Source of the DNA: Spirochaetota bacterium
GTDB taxonomy: Bacteria > Spirochaetota > UBA4802 > JAFGDQ01
Reading direction: 5' to 3'
DNA length: 64,000 bases
Assembly (NCBI GenBank): GCA_016934735.1
Contig: JAFGSG010000023.1
Span: 1-64,000 of the forward strand
Shown here: piece by piece, positions 49,580 through 59,830 of the stretch
How the letters are laid out: each line of letters starts with the position of its first letter
Position numbering within the stretch: position 1 is the first letter of the stretch
Translations under genes and position numbers: made by a program
The notes under the pieces: generated by a model
Seen by the model: only the letters and a program-made list of their open reading frames with translations
Databases searched by the model: none
Told to the model about the DNA's origin: nothing

Positions 49580-50593
49580 TTATCTAAGCACTTCTTTTGC
49601 CATCCTTAACATCCCTTCGCTGACTGTAAGCTTTAATTTCCGGGCGCGTTTATAGTTTATTCGCAGATCTAATTCGGCTGTCACAACAGGGAGTGTGCCG
49701 GCAGGTGTACCGCTGAATATCTTTTCTGCCAGGTATGCGGCCATAGCGCCTACACTAAAATGATTAAGCGCAAAATTGAACAATGCTCCCTGGTCAGTCA
49801 TAAACGGCAATGTTCCGGCCAGTGGCAGATTATGTTTTAGTGCAAAATTATTCAGAACAGAAAATCCTTCAGCAGAAACCGGCAGCCTGGGCATGATCAT
49901 AATAGCGTCAATATCCGTATTTCCGGATGATTCACGTTTGTAGAGATCAGCCTGCAGTTCTTTAAGAGCGACAACATGTATTTCAACAAGTGTAACATTC
50001 AATGACCTGGCAGTCCGGCGGAGCAGATCCATAATTTCGGCCACTCCCGGGTAATTCGCATCGTGCGGAATATAAATTTTCTTTACTCCCGGTGCAAGTT
50101 CATGGAGTATTTCAATGCGTTTGACTGTTTGCTCGGCGAGCATTGTATGTACGCCGGTGACATTCCCGCCCGGATGCCTCACACTTTCAACAAGACCAGT
50201 CCCTTCAATATTCGCATTCGCAAAAACTACCGGAATGCCTGTGCCGGCTGCTGCATTTTTTGCTATTACAGCTGCTTCAGTCGGGAATGCGAGTATCAGG
50301 TCAACATTGTCGGCAACGAATTTTTTAGCGGCATTTTCCATGCCTGCTGGATCTGCTTCAACCTTCTGGACATCATATATAATATTCCTGCCTTCTACAT
50401 ATCCCAACCCGGTTAATTTCGTTTTAAAACCATCTGTAATCTCTAAAAAAGAATCGAATCCGGAAATTATCCCGACACGATATACCTTTTCCGGCCTGGA
50501 GCATAATAAAAAGCATAGAACAAAAGCAACAGCCAGAATTAATCCTGGAAGTCCGCGCCGGATAAGGCTTATGTTATGAATAAAATTTGCCAT
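49580..50593 (-). CDS. ABC transporter substrate-binding protein (PF04392/TrpX-like)
   Basis: GFKTKLTGLGYVEGRNIIYDVQKVEADP; AKNAAAGTGIPVVFANANIEGTGLVES. Confidence 0.85.
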   Translation of the reverse strand: MANFIHNISLIRRGLPGLILAVAFVLCFLLCSRPEKVYRVGIISGFDSFLEITDGFKTKLTGLGYVEGRNIIYDVQKVEADPAGMENAAKKFVADNVDLILAFPTEAAVIAKNAAAGTGIPVVFANANIEGTGLVESVRHPGGNVTGVHTMLAEQTVKRIEILHELAPGVKKIYIPHDANYPGVAEIMDLLRRTARSLNVTLVEIHVVALKELQADLYKRESSGNTDIDAIMIMPRLPVSAEGFSVLNNFALKHNLPLAGTLPFMTDQGALFNFALNHFSVGAMAAYLAEKIFSGTPAGTLPVVTAELDLRINYKRARKLKLTVSEGMLRMAKEVLR

Positions 50594-50941
50594 ATATGAA
50601 AAACTAAACCTGAATGATAAGATTTACAATAAGTAAAATTTTTCAAAAGTCAATCCAAATTCCAAAATCTGGAAAATATAATTAAGGCACTGGTGTAATC
50701 TGAAAAATTATTTTTATCTGTGGCAAAGTTCCTGTCGATTTAAGTGACGCTTATGATACCTGACTTGATTGCACTTCTATAACATCATAGCCGGCTTAAT
50801 ACCGTTTTGTTTTAATTTACTTGCCTTTTTCTTTATCAGAAATCCTAAATTAGTTTAGTGCTTATTGAAAACATATTTGACTGCCTATGCAGTTTAATGT
50901 TATACTAGCGGGATGCCTTCGGCGATAGAGGAGAAGAATTA

Positions 50942-51748
50942 ATGACAGAAAATGTACTATTCGCACTTATGTTAACATTATTTGCCGGTTTATCTACCGG
51001 CATTGGTAGTGTTATAGGCTTGCTCTCAAAAAAGTTCAATCCGAAATTATTAACAATTGCTCTTGGTTTCTCTGCGGGGGTTATGATTTATGTTTCAATG
51101 ATAGAAATATTTGTTAAAGCAAGAGTATCTTTAAGTATACCTCTTGGTGATAAGGTTGGTTATATAATTACAGTAATAGCTTTTTTTACCGGTATTTTTA
51201 TCATAGCAATAATCGATAAACTAATTCCTTCATATGAAAATCCTCATGAATTAAATGTGAGTAGAAAAATTGAAGAAGCATCTGAGAATGAGAAGAAGAA
51301 ATTATTACGGATGGGGATGTTTTCGGCGTTAGCAATTGGCATACATAATTTTCCAGAAGGATTAGCTACGTTTATGAGCGGATTAACAAATCCTACACTG
51401 GGTATCAGTATCGCTGTGGCTATAGCAATACACAATATTCCTGAAGGATTGGCTGTCTCAGCCCCAATATACTATGCTACAAAAAGTAGAAAAAAAGCAT
51501 TTGTATTATCTTTTCTATCCGGATTAGCAGAACCCATAGGTGCACTTATAGGATATTTTGTGCTGCGGTCATTTTTTAACGATACAACTTTCGGCATAAT
51601 CTTTGCTGGAGTTGCAGGAATCATGGTTTATATATCATTAGATGAGTTGTTACCGACTGCAGAGGAGTATGGAGAACATCATTTAGCTATAGGTGGATTA
51701 ATAGCTGGTATGATAATAATGTCGATAAGTTTGTTATTATTCGTTTAA
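50942..51748 (+). CDS. ZIP family metal transporter (ZupT-like)
   Basis: IGIHNFPEGLATF and AIHNIPEGLAVSAP motifs. Confidence 0.92.
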   Translation: MTENVLFALMLTLFAGLSTGIGSVIGLLSKKFNPKLLTIALGFSAGVMIYVSMIEIFVKARVSLSIPLGDKVGYIITVIAFFTGIFIIAIIDKLIPSYENPHELNVSRKIEEASENEKKKLLRMGMFSALAIGIHNFPEGLATFMSGLTNPTLGISIAVAIAIHNIPEGLAVSAPIYYATKSRKKAFVLSFLSGLAEPIGALIGYFVLRSFFNDTTFGIIFAGVAGIMVYISLDELLPTAEEYGEHHLAIGGLIAGMIIMSISLLLFV

Positions 51749-51823
51749 GCTAAAAACTGCTTCAGGTCGGCTCTTTTGCAAACAGTCTGTAAATATTATT
51801 GAAGCCCTTCACAGGAGAAATCA

Positions 51824-52579
51824 ATGGCAAATCGCGATGAAATAGTGCGCTTTTTAGATGAACGTCTTGATGTCCGCAGGATAAAGGATAAATCGTCCAA
51901 TGGTTTACAAGTTGCCGGTAAAAATGAAGTGACCCGGATTGCAGTAGCTACCGATGCAGCTATGGCTACATATAAACGTGCTGCTGCCGAAGGGTGTGAC
52001 ATGGTGATTGTTCACCATGGCCTTATCTGGGGCGGGATTCAGCATGTAACCCACCGTAACCGCGAACATCTTAAATTTTTACTTGAGCGCGATATTAACC
52101 TGTATGCAGCTCATCTGCCGCTTGACATGCATCCGCAAATCGGAAACAATGCTCTTCTTGCCATGCAGCTTGGGCTTGAACAGAGACAGCCGTTCGGCAA
52201 TTATCATGGCGAGAATATAGGGATTTCGGGAAAGCTGACAGCGCCGTTATCAGCGCAGGAGATTGCAGATAGGTTTGCAGCGCATCTTGGCGGAGTACCC
52301 AGGATTATGGGATTTGGGCCGAAAGAAAACCGTGCGGTTGCCATTATCTCCGGAGGCGGAGGAAGCGTCTTTGACGAGGTGATCGAAAGCGGTTTTGACT
52401 GCTTCATCACAGGCGAAGTGTCTCATGAAATCTTCCACTCTGCTCTTGAAGGAAGGGTAAATGTAATATTGCTTGGACATTATTTATCTGAGACAGTGGG
52501 TGTACGTGCACTCGGCCAAGAGACAGCCGCGCGCTTCGGAATTCCGATGGTATTTATTGATGAACCGACAGGTTTCTGA
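51824..52579 (+). CDS. Nif3-like dinuclear metal center hexameric protein
   Basis: SSNGLQVAGKNEVTRIAVATDA; VHHGLIWGG; GHYLSETVGVRAL. Confidence 0.93.
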   Translation: MANRDEIVRFLDERLDVRRIKDKSSNGLQVAGKNEVTRIAVATDAAMATYKRAAAEGCDMVIVHHGLIWGGIQHVTHRNREHLKFLLERDINLYAAHLPLDMHPQIGNNALLAMQLGLEQRQPFGNYHGENIGISGKLTAPLSAQEIADRFAAHLGGVPRIMGFGPKENRAVAIISGGGGSVFDEVIESGFDCFITGEVSHEIFHSALEGRVNVILLGHYLSETVGVRALGQETAARFGIPMVFIDEPTGF

Positions 52580-52596
52580 TTTGTTTCCGGTTAAGC

Positions 52597-52634
52597 ATTA
52601 AATAGCTATAAATCATTATTTATAGCTATTTAAT
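52597..52634 (+). terminator. Hairpin downstream of Nif3-like gene
   Basis: ATTAAATAGCTATAAAT-catt-ATTTATAGCTATTTAAT, 17 bp perfect arms. Confidence 0.7.
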
Positions 52635-52723
52635 TTGCAGCTTTCTCTTCTTCCGGCAGGAGAATGCCAGCATCAGAATTTATAATATGAAAAAATCAAC
52701 TATTGAGGACGAATTAAATAATA

Positions 52724-54310
52724 ATGTCAAAAAATAAATTACCATCTGATTGTGATGTAATAGTTATTGGAGCCGGTATTGCCGGCCTGACTGCCTCTGC
52801 TTTACTGACAAAAAGCGGTCTTAAAGTAGTGACAGTAGAGGAACAGTCAAAGCCTGGTGGATATTTTATGGGATTTAAAAGAAAAGGATTTACTTTTGAC
52901 AGCTCAATACAATGGCTCAATCAATGTAAAGATGGTGGTTTTATTTATAATGTATTTAACTTTATTGGCAATGATTACCCAAGATGTAATAACATGAACC
53001 GCATACGCAGATATAAAGGAGAATCCTTTGATTATCTGCTGACATGTGAACCGCATATACTCAGAGATCAGCTTATAAAAGATTTTCCTGATGAAGCAGA
53101 AGGAACATTTAAATTTTTTAAAGACTGTAAAATAATCAGCCGCCGCTTTGATATTTTAAAAAATCGTATGCGGGCAATAGAGACTATGACGTTTTTTGAA
53201 AAGATTTTTTTCGGAATAAAAATGCTCTGGTGGGTAATACCCATATGGAAGACTTTAAGAATATCCGCGGATAAAGGACTGGCTAAATATTTCAAAGGTG
53301 AACCTGTAAAAAAAATATTCTGCAGCGAAGAAAAATTTATGTCCATCATTATGCCGATTTGCTGGGCTTATGAAAGAGATTTCCAATCACCCCCGCAAGG
53401 AGGAGCAGAAGTTTATATTAACTGGTTATGTAAAAAAATAAAAGGCGGGTTATCTCAAATAATTTTAACCGCTAAAGTCGAAAAAGTACTTATTGAAAAG
53501 AAAAAAGCAATAGGTGTAACTCTTGCAAATGGTCATACCATTTATTCCAGATACGTAATAGCGGCATGTGATGTAGAAAACCTTTATGAGAGAATGCTGC
53601 CCGCCGGTACGGTCCCGGATAAATTACTCAATCGTTTAAGGGAAGCCGATCTGTATTATTCAAGTGTGACCTTATTTATTGGACTAGCTTGTGATGCATC
53701 TGCTATTGGACTGCAGGAGGAACTTACATGCATTACACTTGATAATATTACCAGGAAAGAGCATTTTACAGGTAATCCGTACAAAAGTTCACTTATAGTC
53801 CAGGTGCCTTCTTTAAGGGATAAAACACTTGCCCCGAAAGGAAAATCCACACTGACAATTCAATGTGCTGCATGGATTGATTATAATAATTTCTGGCAGA
53901 CAGATAAAAATCTGGAACGCGGAATTGCCTATAAAAAATTTAAACAGGAATTTGCTGATATTCTGATTGCCAGAGTAGAAAAAGTGCTTCATGTTAAAAT
54001 AAAAGATCACATTGAAGTACTGGAAATCGCAACACCAATCACATACTGGAGATATACAAAAAATCGAAACGGAAGTATTATGGGTGCAAGTCAAACCGAT
54101 AAAAATATAATGAATAGACTGGCCCATTACTATACTCCGGTGAAAAATTTATTCCTGGGCGGGCACTGGGCTGAATATGGCGGCGGAATGCCAATTGCAG
54201 TAAAAGCCGCATCAAATGTAAGCCTCTTGATTTTAAATGAAATTAATAAGCAGGAATTTAAAAAACTTCGGGATGCTATGGATGGCAAAAATATAAATAA
54301 TAAAATTTAA
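52724..54310 (+). CDS. CrtI/RetSat-like FAD-dependent oxidoreductase
   Basis: DVIVIGAGIAGLTASALLTKSGLKVVTVEEQSKPGGY; C-terminal NLFLGGHWAEYGGGMPIAVKAA. Confidence 0.88.
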   Translation: MSKNKLPSDCDVIVIGAGIAGLTASALLTKSGLKVVTVEEQSKPGGYFMGFKRKGFTFDSSIQWLNQCKDGGFIYNVFNFIGNDYPRCNNMNRIRRYKGESFDYLLTCEPHILRDQLIKDFPDEAEGTFKFFKDCKIISRRFDILKNRMRAIETMTFFEKIFFGIKMLWWVIPIWKTLRISADKGLAKYFKGEPVKKIFCSEEKFMSIIMPICWAYERDFQSPPQGGAEVYINWLCKKIKGGLSQIILTAKVEKVLIEKKKAIGVTLANGHTIYSRYVIAACDVENLYERMLPAGTVPDKLLNRLREADLYYSSVTLFIGLACDASAIGLQEELTCITLDNITRKEHFTGNPYKSSLIVQVPSLRDKTLAPKGKSTLTIQCAAWIDYNNFWQTDKNLERGIAYKKFKQEFADILIARVEKVLHVKIKDHIEVLEIATPITYWRYTKNRNGSIMGASQTDKNIMNRLAHYYTPVKNLFLGGHWAEYGGGMPIAVKAASNVSLLILNEINKQEFKKLRDAMDGKNINNKI

Positions 54311-54312
54311 AT

Positions 54313-54612
54313 TTAAATAAAGTCAGCAACTACCGTATCTTTTATGTAATCTACCTTCACATTGATACATAAATTATTTTTCAATTCTTTATTAATCGAC
54401 GCTTTTTTAATACTATTACATAATTGTATTTTTCTGCTGTCAGTCAGCAATCGATTATTCGGCTTTACCTTAATATCATTTTTTGACGGCTTAGGCAGAT
54501 TCGCTATAGAAATTTTATAGGTTTCATAAAAACTTGATACTTCGTACTTCCAAAAGATCTTTTTATTTGTAAACACCCAATCTTTAATAATGGTTAATAA
54601 TTTTTTTTCCAT
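54313..54612 (-). CDS. Hypothetical protein
   Basis: 99 aa ORF convergent with the oxidoreductase gene. Confidence 0.5.
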   Translation of the reverse strand: MEKKLLTIIKDWVFTNKKIFWKYEVSSFYETYKISIANLPKPSKNDIKVKPNNRLLTDSRKIQLCNSIKKASINKELKNNLCINVKVDYIKDTVVADFI

Positions 54613-54844
54613 AATATAACATCCAATTAAAGTTAAAGCATTGCAGATTGTTGACAGATAATTCCGGTGAGAAATTTACCGATTTGGAAATTTCTAATAG
54701 AATTGTGATGTATTTTACTTGCAATATTATATAATCAGTGTCTCTAACAGATTAATGCAATCTTCTCAATGCTAAAGTCACTTTGCTTATAATATATATC
54801 AGTACGCTGATATTGTCAATATTGTATAAAAATGGAGGATTATA

Positions 54845-54958
54845 ATGGGAGATAAAGGCGGCAAAAAGGATAAAAATAAAGCCCAGAAACAGAATCAAAT
54901 CAAACGCGACCAAAAGGCAAAAATAAAACTGGATAAGCAACCGAAAAAAAAACCTTAA
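54845..54958 (+). CDS. Very small Lys-rich protein (37 aa), not in supplied ORF track
   Basis: MGDKGGKKDKNKAQKQNQIKRDQKAKIKLDKQPKKKP; RBS ggagg upstream. Confidence 0.65.
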   Translation: MGDKGGKKDKNKAQKQNQIKRDQKAKIKLDKQPKKKP

Positions 54959-55008
54959 CAGAAAGCATTTTTTAAATACATAATGCTGCAATTCCAGATG
55001 AAGTCTGA

Positions 55009-55164
55009 TTTATAGCAACAGCCTGTTCATTAGTAATAATATATCCGTTCCCTATAAGCGGGATGTTCAGGCGTTGTTTCAATTCCCCGAACAGGGCATG
55101 CCGTGCCGGACGTTTGAACCGGCCTTCAGCGGAACACGCATGAAAAATAATTGCATCGCTTCCA
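55009..55164 (-). pseudogene. tRNA-dihydrouridine synthase (dus) internal fragment
   Basis: GSDAIIFHACSAEGRFKRPARHALFGELKQRLNIPLIGNGYIITNEQAVAI closely matches the intact dus; nucleotide similarity over about 155 nt to 60300-60456. Confidence 0.85.
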
Positions 55165-55190
55165 TTCAAATAGCAGCCTTAACAGAAATA

Positions 55191-56045
55191 TCATCTGCAA
55201 ATATCATCGAGCTCATTCATCACTGAATTATTTTTACTTAACCGCAATTCATTTAAGATTCCGGCATTTGCCGATAATTGAGAACAAGTAATAATGCCTT
55301 TGTCCATCAGATACTGCTTATGATTTTTAGTTAAAAAATTCAATACGGTCACCGGAAATATTTTTTCCCGTTCAATTATTTCTTTAAGCCCGTTGCCTTC
55401 CGGATAGTCCCATCCGATTAGATGCAGCCCGCTGCATATCCCGTATTCAATTGAATCGGCAGAAAAGCGCGTGTTTGTAACTATACAGCCGAAGAAAGAA
55501 AAGCCGTCATATTCCGGTAATTCCTTTCGTTTTTTAATAATATCGTCCACACGGGAACGCACATACAAGGGCACCTGTATGCTTACCTGTTTCCCCTGAT
55601 CCTTGCTGTATTTGCACTCAATTAGATGCTGTTTATTATTGCCGCTGGCGATTACATCCATTTCATGGGAAACGCAAACTCCTTCAATTACGCGTCCTAC
55701 TTCTATTCCGTATCCCTGCTTTTCAAATATCTGTCCGACAAGATGCTCAAATGGATATCCTGTAGGCCCGAGTTCGAATATTGACCGCTTCAACTTGTAG
55801 CGAAGCGCCGCTAGATTTTTTTTGCGCCGAAGAAGTGTAAAAGCGCCGGAATATATTTTTCTTGTGGTAATGCCGTTATATATATGGTTAAAAATTTCAT
55901 CCGATATTTCTTTGACTGAATCATTATCTGCTCCGGCATTGCGCAATGAGCGCTCCAGTTTGTATTTTGAAAAAGGTTCTTCCTCGCCGGATGCTTTCTT
56001 TACCAGGATTGTACTGTCTGCATTTAATTTTGATCGGCTTATCAT
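55191..56045 (-). CDS. ATP-cone domain fused to Mrr-like PD-(D/E)xK nuclease
   Basis: ILVKKASGEEEPFSKYKLERSLRNAGA (ATP cone) and HEMDVIASGNNKQHLIECKYSKDQG (D...ExK). Confidence 0.75.
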   Translation of the reverse strand: MISRSKLNADSTILVKKASGEEEPFSKYKLERSLRNAGADNDSVKEISDEIFNHIYNGITTRKIYSGAFTLLRRKKNLAALRYKLKRSIFELGPTGYPFEHLVGQIFEKQGYGIEVGRVIEGVCVSHEMDVIASGNNKQHLIECKYSKDQGKQVSIQVPLYVRSRVDDIIKKRKELPEYDGFSFFGCIVTNTRFSADSIEYGICSGLHLIGWDYPEGNGLKEIIEREKIFPVTVLNFLTKNHKQYLMDKGIITCSQLSANAGILNELRLSKNNSVMNELDDICR

Positions 56046-56057
56046 AATATTTTTTAT

Positions 56058-58799
56058 TTAATTCGCTTTTGTATTCCTGGGTCTGTTAATAAATTTAAAA
56101 AATTCCATGCTTATTATTACCGGTGCTGCGAGCGCAAGAATATATAACCATTCAGTAACTGTAATCGGTTCTATGCGAAGTATTGTCTGCATAAACGGAA
56201 TTTGCATGCTTAGAATATGAATTCCCTGGGCCAGCAGCACGCCGAATACCAGAATAAGATTTCTTTTTAAAGGGACTTTAAAAGCAGAAACTGCCTCCGA
56301 CCGGCAGTTGAATACATGAAAATTCTGCATAAATACCATTAGAAGCAGGATAAGATCGCGCGCATGGGTTTCTTCCATTTGGGTGTAATTATTAAGCCAG
56401 TACCATAAGCAGAAAACAATTAATCCGATTGTCATACTCGACACAATTGTCTGCTTCACCATAATTGGATTAAAGATAGTCTCGGAAGGTTTTCTTGGCG
56501 GTTTCAGCATTGTGCCGGGTTCTCCGCCTTCAAAAGCAAGCGCCACATCCTGAATACCGTTTGTAACAAGATTGAGCCATAGCAGCTGAACAGCGAGCAG
56601 AGGCAGAGGCAGTCCTGCAAAAATGGAAAGCAGAAATAATATAATTTCCGCAGACCCTGTTGAGATAAGCAGGTAAATAACTTTGCGCACATTGTCATAA
56701 GCAAATCTGCCTTCTTCCACTCCTGCAACAATTGAGGAGAAATTATCATCAATTATTATCATCGAGCCTACTTCTTTGGCAACATCCGTGCCGGAGCCCA
56801 TGGCAACGCCAATATTGGCCCGTTTAAGAGCAGGGGCATCGTTAACTCCGTCGCCTGTAACTGCGACATATTCTCCGCCGCGTATCAGCACATCAACTAT
56901 CTCCAGTTTCTGGGTGGGTGACACACGGGCAAAAACACTTGCAGAGTGGACTAATTTTTCATATGCCGGGCTGTCCGGAGGCCCGGATTCGGTAAGCATT
57001 CCCCCTGATATAACAGGGTCTCCATGTTCCATTATTCCCAATCCAATACCAATATTGGCTGCAGTGGCAGGATGGTCTCCGGTAATCATCATTACTTTAA
57101 TGCCAGCTTTTTTGCATTTCCCCACCGAAGCTTTAGCTTCTGCTCTCAGCGGATCTATGAAACAGATAAGGCCGTAAAAGACCATGGAAGGCAAAACATC
57201 TTTCCCGTATGTTTCTTTCTTTTCGAACTTATCATATCTGCCTTTGGCAAAAGCAAGGACCCTGTATCCTTTTTCCGCTGCATCGTTTGCCTGTTTTAAT
57301 ATTACGTCTTTGTCAAGGGATTTAACTGAATTATCTGCTATCATGGAATCGCAAAAATCAAGAATGGTTTCAACAGCTCCTTTAGCGTAAATCTGTACAA
57401 TACTGTCTTTTTCACAGAAACCAGCAGAATATTTATTTTCGGATTCGTACGGGATTTTATCAATTAATCGATATTTATTTCTTATATCATCCGGGTCAAC
57501 TCCGAACTTGTATGCCATACCAAGTAAAGCAACATCCATTGCGTCGCCGTGATGGATCCACTCGTTTTTTTCTTTGTATAAAGCTGCTTCGTTTGCCAGG
57601 ACCGAGATCTCAACCAGGGTCCCGATATGCGGACTTTCATGAAGGTCAATTGCCGTATCGGGATTTTTATCATCAATTGCCTTTCCTGTCCCATTATAGC
57701 CCTCGCCGGATATAGAGCAGCCTGTACCGTCTGCCATGATTATTTTTTTTGCCGTCTGCTCGTTAACTGTAAGTGTTCCTGTCTTGTCGCTTGCAATTAC
57801 TGTGCAACTGCCGAGACTTTCAACAGACGTAAGTTTGCGCACGATTACATTTCTTTTGGCCATCCGCTTGGTTGCAATGGACAGCGCGACCGTAAGCGCC
57901 ACAGGCAATCCTTCCGGAATAGCGGAAACAGCGAGGGCAACCACAAAAAAGAAAATTGCCGTATAATCCATGCCCTGCATCCGCAGAACCACCGCGAGTA
58001 TGGCGCTTAGGGCGAGAATAAAATATGTAATTTGCCTGATGAATTTTTCCATACGAAGTATTAAAGGGGGTTTCGCGGATTTTCCTTCGGAAACATTCTG
58101 CGCGATCTGCCCCACCTGAGTTGATATACCTGTTCCCACAACAACGCCTGTTCCGCGGCCGGACATGACCTTTGACCCAGCAAAGGCCATATTTGTTCTT
58201 TCCGCTACACCAATCTCTTTATGTAAAATGCCGTCTTTTTTATTCGCAGCAAGGGATTCTCCTGTAAGAAAGCTTTCATCTATCTCCATGTTCAGGACTT
58301 CAAAAAGTCGGATATCGGCCGGCACTTTTATTCCGGATTCGAGAAACACAATATCGCCCGGTACAAGCTCTTCAGCCGCTATCTCCTGTTCTTTTCTATC
58401 GCGTTTAACCCTCGCTTTTATCTTTAATAAAGTCTGCAGACCTGACGCACTTTTTTCCGCATTGTATTCCTGGTAGGCGCCCAATGCGCTGTTTAAAAAA
58501 ATCACAATAAAGATAAAGATGGCGTCTTTGCCTTCGCCGATTGCAATGGATGCTAAAGCGGCAGCGACCAGAATAAAGATCAGCGGACTGATAAGCTGAT
58601 GGACAATAATGCTTAGCAGGGTAATTTTTTTCTTTTCCGGCAGTTTGTTCTCTCCGTAAAAGCCAAGCCGTTTTTCAGCTTCATATGAATCTAAGCCATC
58701 ATAGGAACTATTCATTTCTCTGAAAACATCAGAAATTTCAAAAGAATGCCATGCTTCCTGCGCTATAGTTGATTGATGTTTTATGTTTTTTCCATTCAT
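56058..58799 (-). CDS. Cation-transporting P-type ATPase (Ca2+ type)
   Basis: ASDKTGTLTVN; PEGLP; VTGDGVNDAPALKRANIGVAMG. Confidence 0.95.
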   Translation of the reverse strand: MNGKNIKHQSTIAQEAWHSFEISDVFREMNSSYDGLDSYEAEKRLGFYGENKLPEKKKITLLSIIVHQLISPLIFILVAAALASIAIGEGKDAIFIFIVIFLNSALGAYQEYNAEKSASGLQTLLKIKARVKRDRKEQEIAAEELVPGDIVFLESGIKVPADIRLFEVLNMEIDESFLTGESLAANKKDGILHKEIGVAERTNMAFAGSKVMSGRGTGVVVGTGISTQVGQIAQNVSEGKSAKPPLILRMEKFIRQITYFILALSAILAVVLRMQGMDYTAIFFFVVALAVSAIPEGLPVALTVALSIATKRMAKRNVIVRKLTSVESLGSCTVIASDKTGTLTVNEQTAKKIIMADGTGCSISGEGYNGTGKAIDDKNPDTAIDLHESPHIGTLVEISVLANEAALYKEKNEWIHHGDAMDVALLGMAYKFGVDPDDIRNKYRLIDKIPYESENKYSAGFCEKDSIVQIYAKGAVETILDFCDSMIADNSVKSLDKDVILKQANDAAEKGYRVLAFAKGRYDKFEKKETYGKDVLPSMVFYGLICFIDPLRAEAKASVGKCKKAGIKVMMITGDHPATAANIGIGLGIMEHGDPVISGGMLTESGPPDSPAYEKLVHSASVFARVSPTQKLEIVDVLIRGGEYVAVTGDGVNDAPALKRANIGVAMGSGTDVAKEVGSMIIIDDNFSSIVAGVEEGRFAYDNVRKVIYLLISTGSAEIILFLLSIFAGLPLPLLAVQLLWLNLVTNGIQDVALAFEGGEPGTMLKPPRKPSETIFNPIMVKQTIVSSMTIGLIVFCLWYWLNNYTQMEETHARDLILLLMVFMQNFHVFNCRSEAVSAFKVPLKRNLILVFGVLLAQGIHILSMQIPFMQTILRIEPITVTEWLYILALAAPVIISMEFFKFINRPRNTKAN

Positions 58800-58955
58800 A
58801 TGTTTTCAGTTTTATTTATTTAAAGTTTAAGTGCCGCAAGAAATCAATTGTGTAAATATCGGGAATACTATATTTATATTGCCTAATGTTTAAAAATAGA
58901 CTTGATATTTTAAACAATGTCAATATTATTTTAAGATTGTTAAACCTGTTTGCAT

Positions 58956-59029
58956 GTTATCTCAAAAATATGTATTCCATTTTATACTCAGTAATCCATG
59001 AAAATTTATTTTTTTGATATGGCTTCCGG
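58956..59029 (+). repeat. Short ATCTCAAAA-end element S2 (no hairpin core)
   Basis: gttATCTCAAAAATATGTATTCCATTTTATACTCAGTAATCCATGAAAATTTATTTTTTTGATATGGCTTCCGG. Confidence 0.65.
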
Positions 59030-59165
59030 CCACATTAAATAATGTACAAGGCAGCAAACAGACGGCATTTTATCTTTCATTGATTTAAGCATGGTTCAAT
59101 TACTATGCGTATAATATAAAATTATTATTTGCACCGGTTTCGCATCTGTATATTGAAAAAATATA

Positions 59166-59615
59166 TTGATGCATCCTGAAGGGAGAATACGGAACATGTT
59201 AAGTATATTAAAAAAATATGAAAAGATAATGATACAGATCCTTATGGTAATGATGGCTGTTGTTTTGGCCCTTTCCATTATAGATCTCGGCTGGCTTATT
59301 ATAAAAGACATTGTACAGCCGCCTTTGTTTCTTTTAAGCGTTGATCAGCTGCTCGATATATTCGGACTTTTTATGCTCGTATTGATTGGAATAGAACTCC
59401 TTGAAACTATAATGAAGACATACATAACCCAGGCCCAGCCTCATTATGAGGTTGTGCTTTCTGTGGCAATAATTGCAATTGCCCGCAAGGTAATTATAAT
59501 GGACATAAAAGAGATAGATAGTTTGAGCCTGATTGGGATAGCTTCGATTATTATTGCGCTTACAGGAGGTTATTTTTTTATGAAGAAAAGTCAATCCCGC
59601 AATAAACAAAAATGA
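59166..59615 (+). CDS. PsiE-like phosphate-starvation-inducible membrane protein
   Basis: LIGIELLETIMKTYITQAQPHYEVVLSVAIIAIARKVIIMD. Confidence 0.82.
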   Translation: MMHPEGRIRNMLSILKKYEKIMIQILMVMMAVVLALSIIDLGWLIIKDIVQPPLFLLSVDQLLDIFGLFMLVLIGIELLETIMKTYITQAQPHYEVVLSVAIIAIARKVIIMDIKEIDSLSLIGIASIIIALTGGYFFMKKSQSRNKQK

Positions 59616-59722
59616 ATTCTTCACAATAAAAGAGCCGGCCTTTAGAATATATAAAAATATTTCAATAGCCTATCAGCTATTTAAATATGTACTGCGGCAA
59701 AGGAGAGGCAAAATTATGATAA

Positions 59723-59830
59723 GGGAACCTCTAAAAATCAGGTTTTTTATTGTTTACTCAAATAAAAAACCTGATTTTACCTTAATCAGTTCCCAATGGT
59801 TACATCAATATTTAATTATTAGAGGTAACC
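59723..59830 (-). mobile_element. MITE-like element copy B, flanked by ATAA direct repeat
   Basis: Reverse complement nearly matches 9480..9588; ATAA at 59719-59722 and 59831-59834. Confidence 0.8.
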
